Assembly (NCBI GenBank): GCA_900543475.1
Contig: UQRU01000011.1
Coordinates: 1-35,086 of the forward strand
Length of the DNA stretch: 35,086 nucleotides
Direction of reading: 5' to 3'
Source of the DNA: an uncultured Eubacteriales bacterium
GTDB lineage: Bacteria > Bacillota > Clostridia > Christensenellales > CAG-138
Part shown: one piece after another, positions 13,779 to 21,549 of the stretch
Numbering within the stretch: position 1 is the stretch's first letter
How the letters are laid out: each line of letters begins with the position of its first letter
Program-made: the position numbers and the translations under genes
The notes under the pieces: model-generated
What the model saw: the letters and a program-made list of their open reading frames with translations, nothing else
Databases searched by the model: none
Told to the model about the DNA's origin: nothing

Positions 13779-15565
13779 ACATCCTCCAAATGCCGGGCCC
13801 GCTTCTTGCGGTAGATCATCAGGCCGCCTACACCCAGGGCAACCACTCCCAGGCCGCACAGCACCCAGCCCCACCAGGGCATACCGCCGCCGGATTCCTC
13901 CATGCCCGGGCCATAGACCTCCATACCGTCCATGCCCTCCATGCCCATCATGGGATCGTCAAAGGTGACTTCCTCGTTGACCATCAGGGTGAAGGGCAAG
14001 CGTTCTTCGCTGGGCTCGCCATAAACGTCCTCGTAGGTGATAACCACTTCCCCATGAATCTCCCCGGCCACGGAGGGGATCACGGAGAAATCCGCCGACA
14101 TGGTGCTGCCGCTGCTGATGTTGCCGCCGAAATAGGTTTCTTCCATCTCCAGGCCTTCCCCCTCCACCTCGATCATGCAATTGTAAAGGGAGGATTTACC
14201 CATGTTATACATGCGCACATACATGCCGCAGCTCTGGCCTACCCAGGCTTCGGAATCATAGATGGTGGGGTCGTCAAACTTCACCCGGATCTTCTGCAAA
14301 ATGGGGATGGCAATGGTCTCCCCGGCAGTATAGGCTTTGTTGTCCGATGCGCCTTCGTAGCTGAAATCCAGGCCCAGGGTATAGGCCTTGGCCTCGGTAT
14401 CCGGGGCGGTCTGCAGGGATATCACCTCGGTGACGCTGTCCCCTTTGGCGATCTTCTTGATATACAGGGTATTGCTGCCGCCGCTGGCTGGCACCAGCTT
14501 GGCCACCTCCTGAGTATCTTTGAAACCGATCTGCAGGTTTTGGATATCCTCACTGGAGGAGGTATTCCGCAGGGTAACGGTCACGTCAAAGGTCTCGCCG
14601 GCATAGATCTTATCCGAGCTGATGGAATAGCTCTCCACAATCAGCTTGGGAGTGGAACCGGCGCCCTCCCCATCCCCGGTGGAAGGAGCCAATCCCTTCT
14701 TCACATTGACAAAGATGCTGATGGTGGCGGTCTCCAGCTTGCCCGCGTTGGCGCCGCCGCTCCAGGTATCCCCGCCGGTGCGGTAGCTCAGGTTGAAATC
14801 CACCTGCTTGACCCCGGTGGTGGCCTTTTTGCTCAGGCGGAAATTATAGGTGAACTCCACAATATTCCCCGGCTGCAAGCTGTTGGGGTAGGTGAGCATA
14901 TAGTCCACCGCCTCGATGTCAAAGGGGAATTTCTCTATGTCGTTGGAAAGCGCCGGCGTGATCTTTAGATCGTAAACGCTGCTGCGCTGGCACAATAAGG
15001 GGATCCGCACGGAGATGGCCTCCCCATAATCCCCCTCCGGCGCAGGCACCAATAGCCCATTGGCGTCCACCGGGCTCAACCGCAGCTTCGCCTCCGGGTC
15101 TGGGGTGGATTCGGGGGTTTGCTCACCGGTCCCCTCGCTCTCGGGGCTTTGCTTGACAATGGTAAAGCCGTTGCATGCTTGGCTGCCGGTCGTATTATTG
15201 CCCAGAGAATAGTTGAAGATAATGCTTTGCCCGCCATACGCTTTGGGGGCGATATTGTTTTTTACGGTGCCGGTCAAAGCCACCCAAGCACTCCCATTGG
15301 GAGGAATGCTGATGCCGGTTTCACCTGTGGATAGATCCGCAGAAGCCAGGATACTATCTGACGCCGGGATCGCGCTATTGAGCGTAATCCCATATGCAGA
15401 ATTAGTATTGGAAACTTGAAGATAGATGTTTACTTTCCCGCCGATTTCGGTAAAAATCTTGTCCTCTGTGGCGATGGTTAAATCTGCTGCTTGCGCAACG
15501 CTGCACATCCCCAAAATCATGACTAAAACGATGACAAAGGCTAATGCCCGGCTCATTTTATTCAT
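13775..15565 (-). CDS. Secreted, C-terminally anchored CARDB/COG1361-like protein
   Basis: A 596-residue exported protein. It has a signal peptide (basic MNKMSRAL, hydrophobic core, cleavage near AQA-ADL) and several beta-sandwich repeats of the CARDB/NEW3 adhesion type (phrases such as AGETFDVTVTLRNTSS and QPGNIVEFTYNFRLS). A Gly/Met-rich linker precedes a C-terminal helix (WWGWVLCGLGVVALGVGG) and a basic stop-transfer KKRARH. It therefore sits on the outer face with the tail inside. The start at 15565 follows a G-rich site and gives an 8-bp overlap with the ATPase gene; an ATG 15 bp upstream lacks one. Between ATPase and permease genes, it is likely a dedicated extracytoplasmic partner. No enzyme motif is visible. 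Confidence 0.8.
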   Translation of the reverse strand: MNKMSRALAFVIVLVMILGMCSVAQAADLTIATEDKIFTEIGGKVNIYLQVSNTNSAYGITLNSAIPASDSILASADLSTGETGISIPPNGSAWVALTGTVKNNIAPKAYGGQSIIFNYSLGNNTTGSQACNGFTIVKQSPESEGTGEQTPESTPDPEAKLRLSPVDANGLLVPAPEGDYGEAISVRIPLLCQRSSVYDLKITPALSNDIEKFPFDIEAVDYMLTYPNSLQPGNIVEFTYNFRLSKKATTGVKQVDFNLSYRTGGDTWSGGANAGKLETATISIFVNVKKGLAPSTGDGEGAGSTPKLIVESYSISSDKIYAGETFDVTVTLRNTSSSEDIQNLQIGFKDTQEVAKLVPASGGSNTLYIKKIAKGDSVTEVISLQTAPDTEAKAYTLGLDFSYEGASDNKAYTAGETIAIPILQKIRVKFDDPTIYDSEAWVGQSCGMYVRMYNMGKSSLYNCMIEVEGEGLEMEETYFGGNISSGSTMSADFSVIPSVAGEIHGEVVITYEDVYGEPSEERLPFTLMVNEEVTFDDPMMGMEGMDGMEVYGPGMEESGGGMPWWGWVLCGLGVVALGVGGLMIYRKKRARHLEDV

Positions 15566-16289
15566 TGGAATTCCCCCCATTGCTTTCTACAGGTTTATTG
15601 TTGTACTGGATGTCAATGATTTTCCCATCCAGGATGTTGATGATCTTATCCGCAAACTCGGCCATATTGGGGTCGTGGGTGACCATAATGAGGGTCTTGC
15701 CCTTTTCCCGCACGGTTTTGCAGATGGCGTGCATCACTTCATCGCTGGTATTGGAATCCAGGTTGCCGGTGGGCTCGTCGGCAAAGATGATCTCCGGATC
15801 CGTGACCAGTGCCCGGGCGATGCCCACCCGCTGCTGCTGGCCGCCGCTCATCTGGGAGGGCTTATGCTTCATATGGGACTCCAGGCCCACGGTTTTCAAA
15901 GCCTCCTTGGCCCGGCGCAGCCGCACCGCCTTTGGCACCCCCCGAAAGGACAGGGGAAACGCCACGTTTTCCAGCGCCGTATAATAAGGCATCAGGTTAA
16001 AGGATTGAAAGATAAACCCCACATGTTTCTGGCGAAATAGGATCAATTCGCTTTGGTTCATCCGCTCCAAATGCTTGTTGGCGATGATGATCTCCCCGCT
16101 GGTGGCGGGTTCCAAACCGGCCAGCAAGTTCAGCAGGGTGCTTTTACCGCTGCCGCTGCGCCCAATGATGCAGCACAGCTCCCCCGGCGCAACGGTAAGG
16201 TCTACCCCGCGAAGCGCATGCACGTCCACGCTTCCAACATGGTAGACCTTGGTCACATCCCGCAGGGTTATGATGGGTTTTTGCTCCAT
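15558..16289 (-). CDS. ABC transporter ATP-binding protein, LolD/MacB family
   Basis: A 243-residue ATPase with Walker A GRSGSGKST, Q-loop FIFQSFNLMPYY, signature MSGGQQQR, Walker B IIFADEPT and switch histidine MVTHD. The GNLDSNTSDEV segment after Walker B is typical of the MacB/LolD/FtsE group and fits the adjoining FtsX-like permease. The ATG at 16289 is preferred because GGAGGAAGGG ends 2-5 bp upstream; an ATG 21 bp earlier lacks a ribosome site. It is the first gene of a three-gene operon with overlapping ends, transcribed from the promoter at 16326-16354. Confidence 0.9.
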   Translation of the reverse strand: MEQKPIITLRDVTKVYHVGSVDVHALRGVDLTVAPGELCCIIGRSGSGKSTLLNLLAGLEPATSGEIIIANKHLERMNQSELILFRQKHVGFIFQSFNLMPYYTALENVAFPLSFRGVPKAVRLRRAKEALKTVGLESHMKHKPSQMSGGQQQRVGIARALVTDPEIIFADEPTGNLDSNTSDEVMHAICKTVREKGKTLIMVTHDPNMAEFADKIINILDGKIIDIQYNNKPVESNGGNSNE

Positions 16290-16325
16290 CCCTTCCTCCA
16301 TTGGTTTCATATTATTCCCACTGCC

Positions 16326-16354
16326 AGTGTACTACGCCGGCCTGTAAACTGCAA
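16326..16354 (-). promoter_or_regulatory. Promoter of the ABC export operon
   Basis: TTGCAG (16349-16354) and TACACT (16326-16331), read leftward, are separated by 17 bp and lie ~37 bp before the chosen ATPase start. Confidence 0.6.
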
Positions 16355-16402
16355 ATGAACATTGCATGAATATTTTTTGTCCGCCATATCCGCCCAGTTT
16401 CT

Positions 16403-16414
16403 ACCAATATTGGT
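16403..16414. promoter_or_regulatory. 12-bp palindrome, possible operator
   Basis: ACCAATATTGGT is a perfect palindrome about 50 bp upstream of the -35 of the ABC operon promoter, in an AT-rich patch within GC-rich DNA. It could bind a dimeric activator. No regulator gene is adjacent, so this rests on symmetry and position only. Confidence 0.35.
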
Positions 16415-16518
16415 CAACTTTCCCCCAAGGGCAAACGATCGCTTCCATCATAATCGAATCAAGTTGCGTGATTTTAAGGAATGCGCATGGCCTGGCGGAT
16501 AAAATGCCCCCCTGCCCG

Positions 16519-16606
16519 CCCGAGAATCGGGAAAAGGTCCAGGGGCGGCGGCTCTCCATCCCTGGGGATACGGTATCCCCGGGGATGGAGAAGGCCGCTG
16601 CGGCCC
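16519..16606. repeat. GC hairpin cluster preceding module 4
   Basis: It contains CCCGA-GAA-TCGGG (16519-16531) and a long hairpin, 16554-16590, with 18-bp arms (one mismatch) and a single-base apex. The long hairpin is flanked by GGGGCGGCGG-like and GCCGCTGCGGCCCC-like sequence. It looks like a further, less regular module fused to module 4. Confidence 0.6.
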
Positions 16607-16607
16607 C

Positions 16608-16735
16608 GGGGGCGGCGGCGTTTGGCGGCCGGGGGGCCTTCGGCCCCCCGGCCTGCCAAACAAAAAGCTGAGGCCGGTGGCAAAGCCTCCGGCCTCAGCT
16701 TTTCAGGGCGCTTCGCGCCCCGCCGCCGCCCCCCC
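16608..16735. repeat. GC hairpin module 4
   Basis: The left border GGGGGCGGCGGCG (16608-16620) pairs with the right border (16721-16735). Three hairpins lie inside: 16621-16660 starting TTTGG with loop TTC and one bulge, 16663-16703 with 15-bp outer arms beginning AAAAGCTGAGG, and GGGCGC-TTC-GCGCCC (16706-16720). The first and third correspond by sequence to those of module 1, with changed stem lengths but preserved pairing. It lies between the ppx terminator and the ABC operon promoter. Confidence 0.8.
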
Positions 16736-16789
16736 TAGGAAACCGCGACGCGATTCCCTTAGCGCCGGAAACGTGGCAGATGCGCCAAG

Positions 16790-16823
16790 AAAAAGGGGAG
16801 GTGTCCGCTAAGACGCTTCCCCC
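16790..16823 (-). terminator. Terminator downstream of ppx/gppA
   Basis: Read leftward, GGGGGAAGCGTC pairs imperfectly with GACACCTCCCC and is followed by TTTTT (16790-16794), 42 bp beyond the ppx stop. Confidence 0.6.
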
Positions 16824-16864
16824 GGTGATGGCAGTAAGCCCGATATCCCCCCGCTAATGCGTAT

Positions 16865-17722
16865 TTAGCCCAGCACATCCAGCAGGAAGCCCTCCATGCC
16901 GTCCCGGTCGGAGACCCGCAGCTCGCCCAGGCCCATGTGCTTCATCAGGTAGACTAGGATCAGCGCGCCGGGCAGGATGGTATGCTCCCGGCCTTTGAGC
17001 AGGGGCTGGGCCGCGCGGCCCGCGCTGCCCAGGTCGTAGAGCCATTCCACCAGCTCGTCCAGGGCGGTATGGCAGATGGGCATGGCGGCCACCTTGGCGC
17101 CGTCGTAGGCCTTGAGGCCCAACATCAAGGCCGCCACCGTGGTGATGGTGCCGCCTACCCCCACATAATCTTCGCTTTTTTCCGGGGGAAACCGGAACAG
17201 CTCCTTGCACTTGGCGAACACCCGCCGCTTCATCTCCTCCAGGGAGTAGGCGCTGTCGCACAGTTCCCGGGCCTTTACGCAGCCCAAAGGGGCGCTGTGG
17301 AGAAAGCCGGGCCGTAGGATCTCCGTACTGCCCCCGCCGATGTCCAGCAGGCCGCCCTGGCCGCCGGTGGCCCCCAAGAGGGCCAGGCGGGCTTCTTCCG
17401 CCGGCTCCAGCACCTGGATCTGGACCCCTAAGGCCGCTGCCCGCTGGCAAAAATCAGCCCGGTTTTCGCTATCCCGCACGGCGCTGGTGGCATAGGCGTA
17501 AACTGGTACGCCCCGCTCCGCCGCATCCCGCGCAAAGGCCTCGATGGCCCATAGGGCCCGCATCATGGGTACTTCCCCCAGCCGGCCGGTCTTGCTGACG
17601 CCTTCGGCCAGGTGGGTGCTTTCCAGTCGTTTGGGTTCCATGCGAGCCTGTCCGTCCTGCACCCTGCCTACGGCATACCGGATGGAATGGCTCCCCACAT
17701 CGATGATGGCGGCTTGTTTCAA
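16865..17722 (-). CDS. Ppx/GppA-family phosphatase
   Basis: A 285-residue member of the exopolyphosphatase/guanosine-pentaphosphatase family (ASKHA fold). It has phosphate-1 DVGSHSIR (8-15), ATSAVRDSENR (78-88) and phosphate-2 LLDIGGGSTEI (125-135), and VGVGGTITT further on. It is the short, single-unit Firmicute form lacking the C-terminal HD region of E. coli Ppx. It may hydrolyse polyphosphate or pppGpp; the sequence does not decide. The start is TTG at 17722, set by AAGGAGGGAGC immediately upstream; an in-frame ATG at 17788 lies in the hairpin at 17767-17793 and has no such site. It follows divIC, a neighbourhood common in Clostridia. Confidence 0.85.
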   Translation of the reverse strand: MKQAAIIDVGSHSIRYAVGRVQDGQARMEPKRLESTHLAEGVSKTGRLGEVPMMRALWAIEAFARDAAERGVPVYAYATSAVRDSENRADFCQRAAALGVQIQVLEPAEEARLALLGATGGQGGLLDIGGGSTEILRPGFLHSAPLGCVKARELCDSAYSLEEMKRRVFAKCKELFRFPPEKSEDYVGVGGTITTVAALMLGLKAYDGAKVAAMPICHTALDELVEWLYDLGSAGRAAQPLLKGREHTILPGALILVYLMKHMGLGELRVSDRDGMEGFLLDVLG

Positions 17723-17766
17723 AGCTCCCTCCTTGGTCCAGGCGGCGTCATGCTGCCTTGATTTGG

Positions 17767-17793
17767 AAAAAGTGGCGGATGACGCCACTTTTT
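17767..17793. terminator. Bidirectional terminator-like hairpin between divIC and ppx
   Basis: AAAAAGTGGCG (17767-17777) and CGCCACTTTTT (17783-17793) form a perfect 11-bp stem with a 5-nt loop and U-runs in both directions. Its GAAAAAGTGGC/GCCACTTTTT core is shared with the first hairpin of the 22123 repeat element. It may end the yabP-yabQ-divIC transcript, or be read through into ppx. Confidence 0.6.
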
Positions 17794-17825
17794 GCTTTTA
17801 TGGGTCGGCTTGTCCAACGCATTGC

Positions 17826-18113
17826 CTATTCCACGCTGAACTGGATATCGTCCGGCTTGACAAAGCCCAGCTTTTCCCGGGCATATTGCAGGATGTATTC
17901 CTCGCTCTGGGCGTATTCGATCATGTATTCGATCCGCTGTTTCTCCAATTCCAGGGCCTCATATTCCTGGCTGAGGGATTGCTGTTCCTCCTCTATGGCG
18001 GCCAGCTTGTTCTCCTGGCCGACGAACACCATCACAAAGGCTGCCGCGCAAAACAGCCCCACCAGCAAGCCCAGCGGCTTCTTTTTATGCTTTTTTTTCT
18101 CCGCTTTGGCCAT
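17826..18113 (-). CDS. divIC: DivIC/FtsB-like septum formation initiator
   Basis: A 95-residue bitopic membrane protein. A very basic cytoplasmic N-terminus (KAEKKKHKKK) precedes one transmembrane helix (about 13-31). A heptad-rich coiled coil follows (about 35-75, with EEEQQSLSQEYEALELEKQRIEY in short form), then a small C-terminal motif (ILQYAREKLGFVKPDD) characteristic of DivIC/FtsB. It stabilises the FtsL-containing division complex at the septum. AGGAG lies ~10 bp before the ATG. It is the third gene after yabP and yabQ, as in many endospore formers. Confidence 0.88.
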   Translation of the reverse strand: MAKAEKKKHKKKPLGLLVGLFCAAAFVMVFVGQENKLAAIEEEQQSLSQEYEALELEKQRIEYMIEYAQSEEYILQYAREKLGFVKPDDIQFSVE

Positions 18114-18138
18114 CGCATTCTACTCCTACATATATAAT

Positions 18139-18456
18139 TTAATCCATTCCATCTTTTGGCGCAAGCCTTTTTTTATGGGCGGACCAAAGCTTTACAAAAT
18201 ACCCGTGTACCAGGCGGGCATACCCATAAGCTCCCGCCCCCATGGCCAGCAGCAAATATCCCCGGGGCTTGCCTCCGTTGATAAACAGCAGGGTGGCGCA
18301 GGCGATCAAAAGGGCGGCAAAATAAAACAGGATATCCATTACCCCGTTCCAGATCCGGTTCCGCCACAGGCAACGCAAGGGCAGCAACAGGTCATAGCAC
18401 AGGCCGATGGCCATCCCCCCATACAGGGCGGCGCAAAGGGCGGGCACTTCTTCCAT
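18139..18456 (-). CDS. yabQ: Spore cortex biosynthesis protein YabQ
   Basis: A 105-residue integral membrane protein with three hydrophobic stretches (ALCAALYGGMAIGLCYDLL, MDILFYFAALLIACATLLFI, GYLLLAMGAGAYGYARL) and a basic tail. Size, helix pattern and position after yabP identify YabQ, needed for spore cortex formation in Bacillus and located in the outer forespore membrane. The ATG at 18456 is 7 bp after the yabP stop, so translation is probably coupled; no strong ribosome site precedes it. An upstream in-frame ATG at 18516 lies inside yabP and is rejected. Confidence 0.85.
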   Translation of the reverse strand: MEEVPALCAALYGGMAIGLCYDLLLPLRCLWRNRIWNGVMDILFYFAALLIACATLLFINGGKPRGYLLLAMGAGAYGYARLVHGYFVKLWSAHKKRLAPKDGMD

Positions 18457-18463
18457 AGGCCGC

Positions 18464-18754
18464 TTACCGGAATAGCCGGGACATGAGGGAACCCTGGGGC
18501 TGCACCTCATCCACATATTCCAGGGCGATGATCTCCCCTTCCAGGATCACCTGCCCCGCGTCTAAATCCAGCTTGGTCATGTGCAGGCCCATCCCCTCGA
18601 TCCGCAGGGCCCCCGCCTCGGTCAACAGCTGTACCTCTTGTTCGTTAAAACTATCCACATCCTTTACGCCGCTCACCCGCATCAGTTGCCGTTCGTCGAT
18701 ATGGATAGAGTGCGCGCGGATCCGTCCGCCCTCCATGGCTTTTTGGTCGATCAT
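18464..18754 (-). CDS. yabP: Sporulation protein YabP
   Basis: A 96-residue protein of the YabP family (shared fold with YqfC). It has RQLMRVSGVKDVDSFNEQEV, then VQLLTEAGALRIEGMGLHMTKLDL (key residues L-T-xx-G-xL-xI-xG-xxL) and a final GEIIALEYVDE. It is required for spore cortex assembly in Bacillus. Two in-frame ATGs exist; the one at 18754 is chosen because AAAGGACGGG lies just upstream and the product matches the ~100-residue family. It is the first gene of yabP-yabQ-divIC. The mother-cell promoter expected upstream could not be identified with confidence. Confidence 0.88.
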   Translation of the reverse strand: MIDQKAMEGGRIRAHSIHIDERQLMRVSGVKDVDSFNEQEVQLLTEAGALRIEGMGLHMTKLDLDAGQVILEGEIIALEYVDEVQPQGSLMSRLFR

Positions 18755-19194
18755 GGCAGCCCGTCCTTTCGTTTGCTTTGACATATATATGTGGCGCCTT
18801 GGCCTTCTATTCCAGGTTGCAATAAGGATTGATTATATTTCCGCACCCCTTTGCCATTTATTTTGTCAACTTTCCTCGCCGGTTGTAAATCTTTGGTGAA
18901 GTCGTAGGACTTTCCCTTGACTTTTTTGAATAATACGCTTACTATTAACATAGATGTAAGCAGGTATCTTCTTTTATCCTGTTGTGCAGCGCCTAGCTTC
19001 ATGAATTCAAATGGTGTACAACAACATAAAATCCGGTTTGGATTGCCATTGCTTGGGTATACTCTTTGTTGTATCCCCGTTCCTATGTTGCGGCTACACC
19101 GTCTGATAAACTATTCATTATTTTTATGGAAGCGATTTGTGGTTTCGGCCCATCGGCCTGAAGCAGCCCCATCGCATATTGAAAGGAGTAATTT
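18755..19194. other. Divergent intergenic region between yabP and rho
   Basis: About 440 bp, clearly more AT-rich than its flanks, without a supported gene. It holds the rho promoter at 18917-18945 and a second possible extended -10, TGGGTATACT (19054-19063). The rho leader from the first promoter is ~245 nt, long enough for leader regulation. A minus-strand TTGACA and TATAAT upstream of yabP are 26 bp apart and do not form one promoter. Confidence 0.6.
18917..18945 (+). promoter_or_regulatory. Promoter of rho
   Basis: TTGACT (18917-18922), a 17-bp spacer and TACTAT (18940-18945) match the vegetative consensus well. It gives a ~245-nt 5' leader to rho; rho genes are commonly autoregulated in their leaders. 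Confidence 0.65.
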
Positions 19195-21006
19195 GTGACC
19201 AGAGAAATGTTACAGGAAAAAAGCCTGAACGACCTGCGGGAGATCGCCAGGCTACAGGGCGTCAAAGCCTTAACCAAATATCGCAAAAGCGAATTGGTAG
19301 ATATTATCATGAACGGGGGGAAATCCGCTCCCGCAGAGGAAGCGGAGGCGGCGCCTCAACGGGAGGCGGTAGAGCCCCCGGCTGCGCCGCAAGCAGCCGC
19401 CACCGGTTCCGAGCCTGTTGAGGCTGCGCCCGTGCGCCAGCCCGGGGAGGAAAGCGGCTATCAGCCCCGCTATACTGCCCCGTCCTATCAGCAGCGGCCT
19501 GCTTATCCGCAAAATTCCTATAATAATCGCCGGCAATATCCCCAGCGCCAGTACAACGCCTATAACAACCGGGGCGGTTACCAAGGCTATCAGGGGGGGT
19601 ACCAGCAGGGATATTCCCAGCAGGGATACAATGGCGGGTACAATCGGGATTATGGCCAGCAAGGATATCCCCAGCAGCAGGGCTATGTGCCCGGCGGCTA
19701 TGCCCAGGCCTACCATAACGCTTACGAGCAGGACGACGGCTACCGCCGCAACGAGCGGGGCGAGCGTACGGAAGGCTATTACAATAAAGAATACGGCACC
19801 AGCAATCCCGCCGTGCCGGAGCTGCTGGAAGGCGGCGAGTGCGGCGAGTGCGAAGGCGTGCTGGAGGTGCTGCCGGATGGCTACGGGTTCCTGCGCAGCG
19901 AAAACTACCTGCCCGGCAACCATGACGTATACGTTTCCATCGCCCAGATCCGGCGCTTCGGCCTGCGCACCGGGGACTTGGTCACCGGCAAGACCCGGCC
20001 TGGCAAGGACGGCGAGCGGTTCCTGGCCCTGCTATACATCACCGCCATCAATGGGGAAGATCCGGAAACCGCGCCCCGGCGTAAGCATTTCGAGGAGCTG
20101 GTGCCCATCTATCCCAACGAACGGCTCACCCTGGAGCGGCCGGATACGGAGCAGGATCAAAGCCGGGCCATCCGCCTCATCGACCTGATCGCCCCCATCG
20201 GCAAGGGCCAGCGGGGCCTCATCGTCAGCCAGCCCAAGAGCGGCAAGACCACCCTGCTTAAAAACATCGCCAACGGCATCGCGGCCAATTATCCCGACGT
20301 GACCCTGATCGTGCTGCTCATCGACGAGCGGCCGGAGGAAGTGACGGATATGCAGCGTTCCATCAAGGGCGAGGTGCTCTATTCCACCTTTGACGAGCTG
20401 CCGGAGCATCATACCCGGGTGGCTGAAATGTGCCAGGAGCGGGCCATGCGCCTGGTGGAGCAGGGCAAGGACGTGGTGGTGCTGATCGATTCCATCACCC
20501 GTTTGACCCGGGCCTATAACCTAACCATCCCCGCCACCGGCAAAACCCTGTCCGGCGGCATGGACCCCGGCGCCCTCCACAAGCCCAAGCGGTTCTTCGG
20601 CGCAGCCCGCAACATCGAAAACGGCGGCAGCCTTACCATCATCGCCACCGCCCTCATCGAGACCGGCAGCCGGATGGACGATATCGTATACGAGGAATTC
20701 AAGGGCACCGGCAACATGGAGATCCACCTGGACCGCAAGATGAGCGAAAAGCGCATCTTCCCGGCCATCGACATCTATAAGAGCGGCACCCGGCGGGAGG
20801 AATTGCTCCTGTCCCCGGATGAGCGGGAAGCCGTATTCGCCATGCGGCGGAACCTGAGCGCCGGCAATCCGGCGGAGGTGACCGAGCAGCTGATCAGCAT
20901 GCTGGAAAAAACCGCCACCAACGAGGAATTCGTGGCCCGGCTCAAAGGCTGGATGAACGTGTACGAAAAGGATGGCTACACCACCGGCAAGAGCTTCATG
21001 AAGTAG
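19195..21006 (+). CDS. rho: Transcription termination factor Rho with prion-like insert
   Basis: A 603-residue Rho. Residues 1-~44 are the SAP-like Rho_N domain ([20 protein letters not shown]). Residues ~45-85 are Ala/Glu/Pro-rich. Residues ~86-200 are a low-complexity insert of Tyr, Gln, Gly, Asn, Pro and Arg (about 24 tyrosines). Then come the RNA-binding cold-shock-like domain (~210-285, [16 protein letters not shown]), Walker [10 protein letters not shown] (~345-353), Walker B VVVLIDS (~426), and [20 protein letters not shown]. It is a hexameric RNA-dependent ATPase that ends transcription. The start is GTG at 19195 after AAAGGAG. Such inserts in other Rho proteins drive condensation or prion-like behaviour; here that is inference from composition. 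Confidence 0.95.
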   Translation: MTREMLQEKSLNDLREIARLQGVKALTKYRKSELVDIIMNGGKSAPAEEAEAAPQREAVEPPAAPQAAATGSEPVEAAPVRQPGEESGYQPRYTAPSYQQRPAYPQNSYNNRRQYPQRQYNAYNNRGGYQGYQGGYQQGYSQQGYNGGYNRDYGQQGYPQQQGYVPGGYAQAYHNAYEQDDGYRRNERGERTEGYYNKEYGTSNPAVPELLEGGECGECEGVLEVLPDGYGFLRSENYLPGNHDVYVSIAQIRRFGLRTGDLVTGKTRPGKDGERFLALLYITAINGEDPETAPRRKHFEELVPIYPNERLTLERPDTEQDQSRAIRLIDLIAPIGKGQRGLIVSQPKSGKTTLLKNIANGIAANYPDVTLIVLLIDERPEEVTDMQRSIKGEVLYSTFDELPEHHTRVAEMCQERAMRLVEQGKDVVVLIDSITRLTRAYNLTIPATGKTLSGGMDPGALHKPKRFFGAARNIENGGSLTIIATALIETGSRMDDIVYEEFKGTGNMEIHLDRKMSEKRIFPAIDIYKSGTRREELLLSPDEREAVFAMRRNLSAGNPAEVTEQLISMLEKTATNEEFVARLKGWMNVYEKDGYTTGKSFMK

Positions 21007-21046
21007 TCCCAGGCCCCGGCTTTCGAGCCCCTAAACCATCGAGAAA

Positions 21047-21092
21047 AAAACCGTATTGTGACGGGAATTCCCCTTGCAATACGGTTTTCTTT
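21047..21092 (+). terminator. Terminator of rho
   Basis: AAAACCGTATTG (21047-21058) pairs with CAATACGGTTTT (21077-21088), an 12-bp stem, followed by CTTT. Its right arm overlaps the -35 of the next promoter. Confidence 0.7.
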
Positions 21093-21102
21093 AGGGTATA
21101 AT
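21074..21102 (+). promoter_or_regulatory. Promoter of rpmE, embedded in the rho terminator
   Basis: TTGCAA (21074-21079), a 17-bp spacer and a perfect TATAAT (21097-21102). The -35 overlaps the descending arm of the rho terminator hairpin. Transcript start would be near 21109, leaving an ~80-nt leader. Confidence 0.7.
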
Positions 21103-21191
21103 ATCTCTGTTTGACACGTGCTGTGTGCCAAATGCAGCAGGAGGGCGGCTAATCGCCCTGCGCCAAGCAAATTTGAATGGAGGACAGCGAG

Positions 21192-21392
21192 ATGAAGAAC
21201 GACATCCATCCCAATTATGGTGAATGCATCGTGCGTTGCGCTTGTGGCGAAACCTTCAAGAGCGGTTCCGTCAAGGGCGAGCTCAAGGTGGAAATCTGCT
21301 CCAAGTGCCATCCCTTCTTCACCGGCCGGCAGAAGCTGGTGGATACGGGCGGACGCGTGGATCGCTTCAAGAAGCGTTACGGCATGAACTAA
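21192..21392 (+). CDS. rpmE: 50S ribosomal protein L31, zinc-binding form
   Basis: A 66-residue L31. It starts [12 protein letters not shown] and has the four zinc-coordinating cysteines of the C+ form (C-x-C in [10 protein letters not shown] and C-x-x-C in [12 protein letters not shown]), then the [12 protein letters not shown] tail. It binds the central protuberance of the large subunit. GGAGG lies 9 bp before the ATG at 21192; an ATG 15 bp upstream overlaps that site and is rejected. rho-rpmE adjacency is common in Firmicutes. The cysteine form implies zinc-replete expression; a C-minus paralogue would be elsewhere if present. Confidence 0.95.
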   Translation: MKNDIHPNYGECIVRCACGETFKSGSVKGELKVEICSKCHPFFTGRQKLVDTGGRVDRFKKRYGMN

Positions 21393-21433
21393 GGCTGGCT
21401 TCCCCAGCCCGGGCCCACTACCCCATGGAACCC

Positions 21434-21489
21434 AAAAGGCTGTATTTGCTGGAACGGCACGGTTTCGTTCCCTGCGAATGCAGCCTTTT
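21434..21489 (+). terminator. Terminator of rpmE
   Basis: AAAAGGCTGTATTTGC and GCGAATGCAGCCTTTT pair with two wobble positions, and GGAACG/CGTTCC extend the stem inward. The hairpin ends in TTTT, 41 bp after the rpmE stop. Confidence 0.65.
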
Positions 21490-21549
21490 CCATCATACGG
21501 CCTGGATCTCAGGCCATGTACCACAACCAGTTAGAAAGGAGCAGGGTTT

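Noticed and set aside
18457..18516. Upstream in-frame extension of yabQ
   Set aside because: It lies within yabP in another frame; the ATG at 18456 directly after the yabP stop fits family length.
18832..18869. TTGACA and TATAAT on the minus strand upstream of yabP
   Set aside because: The two hexamers are 26 bp apart, too far for one promoter, and yabP would be expected to use a sporulation sigma factor.
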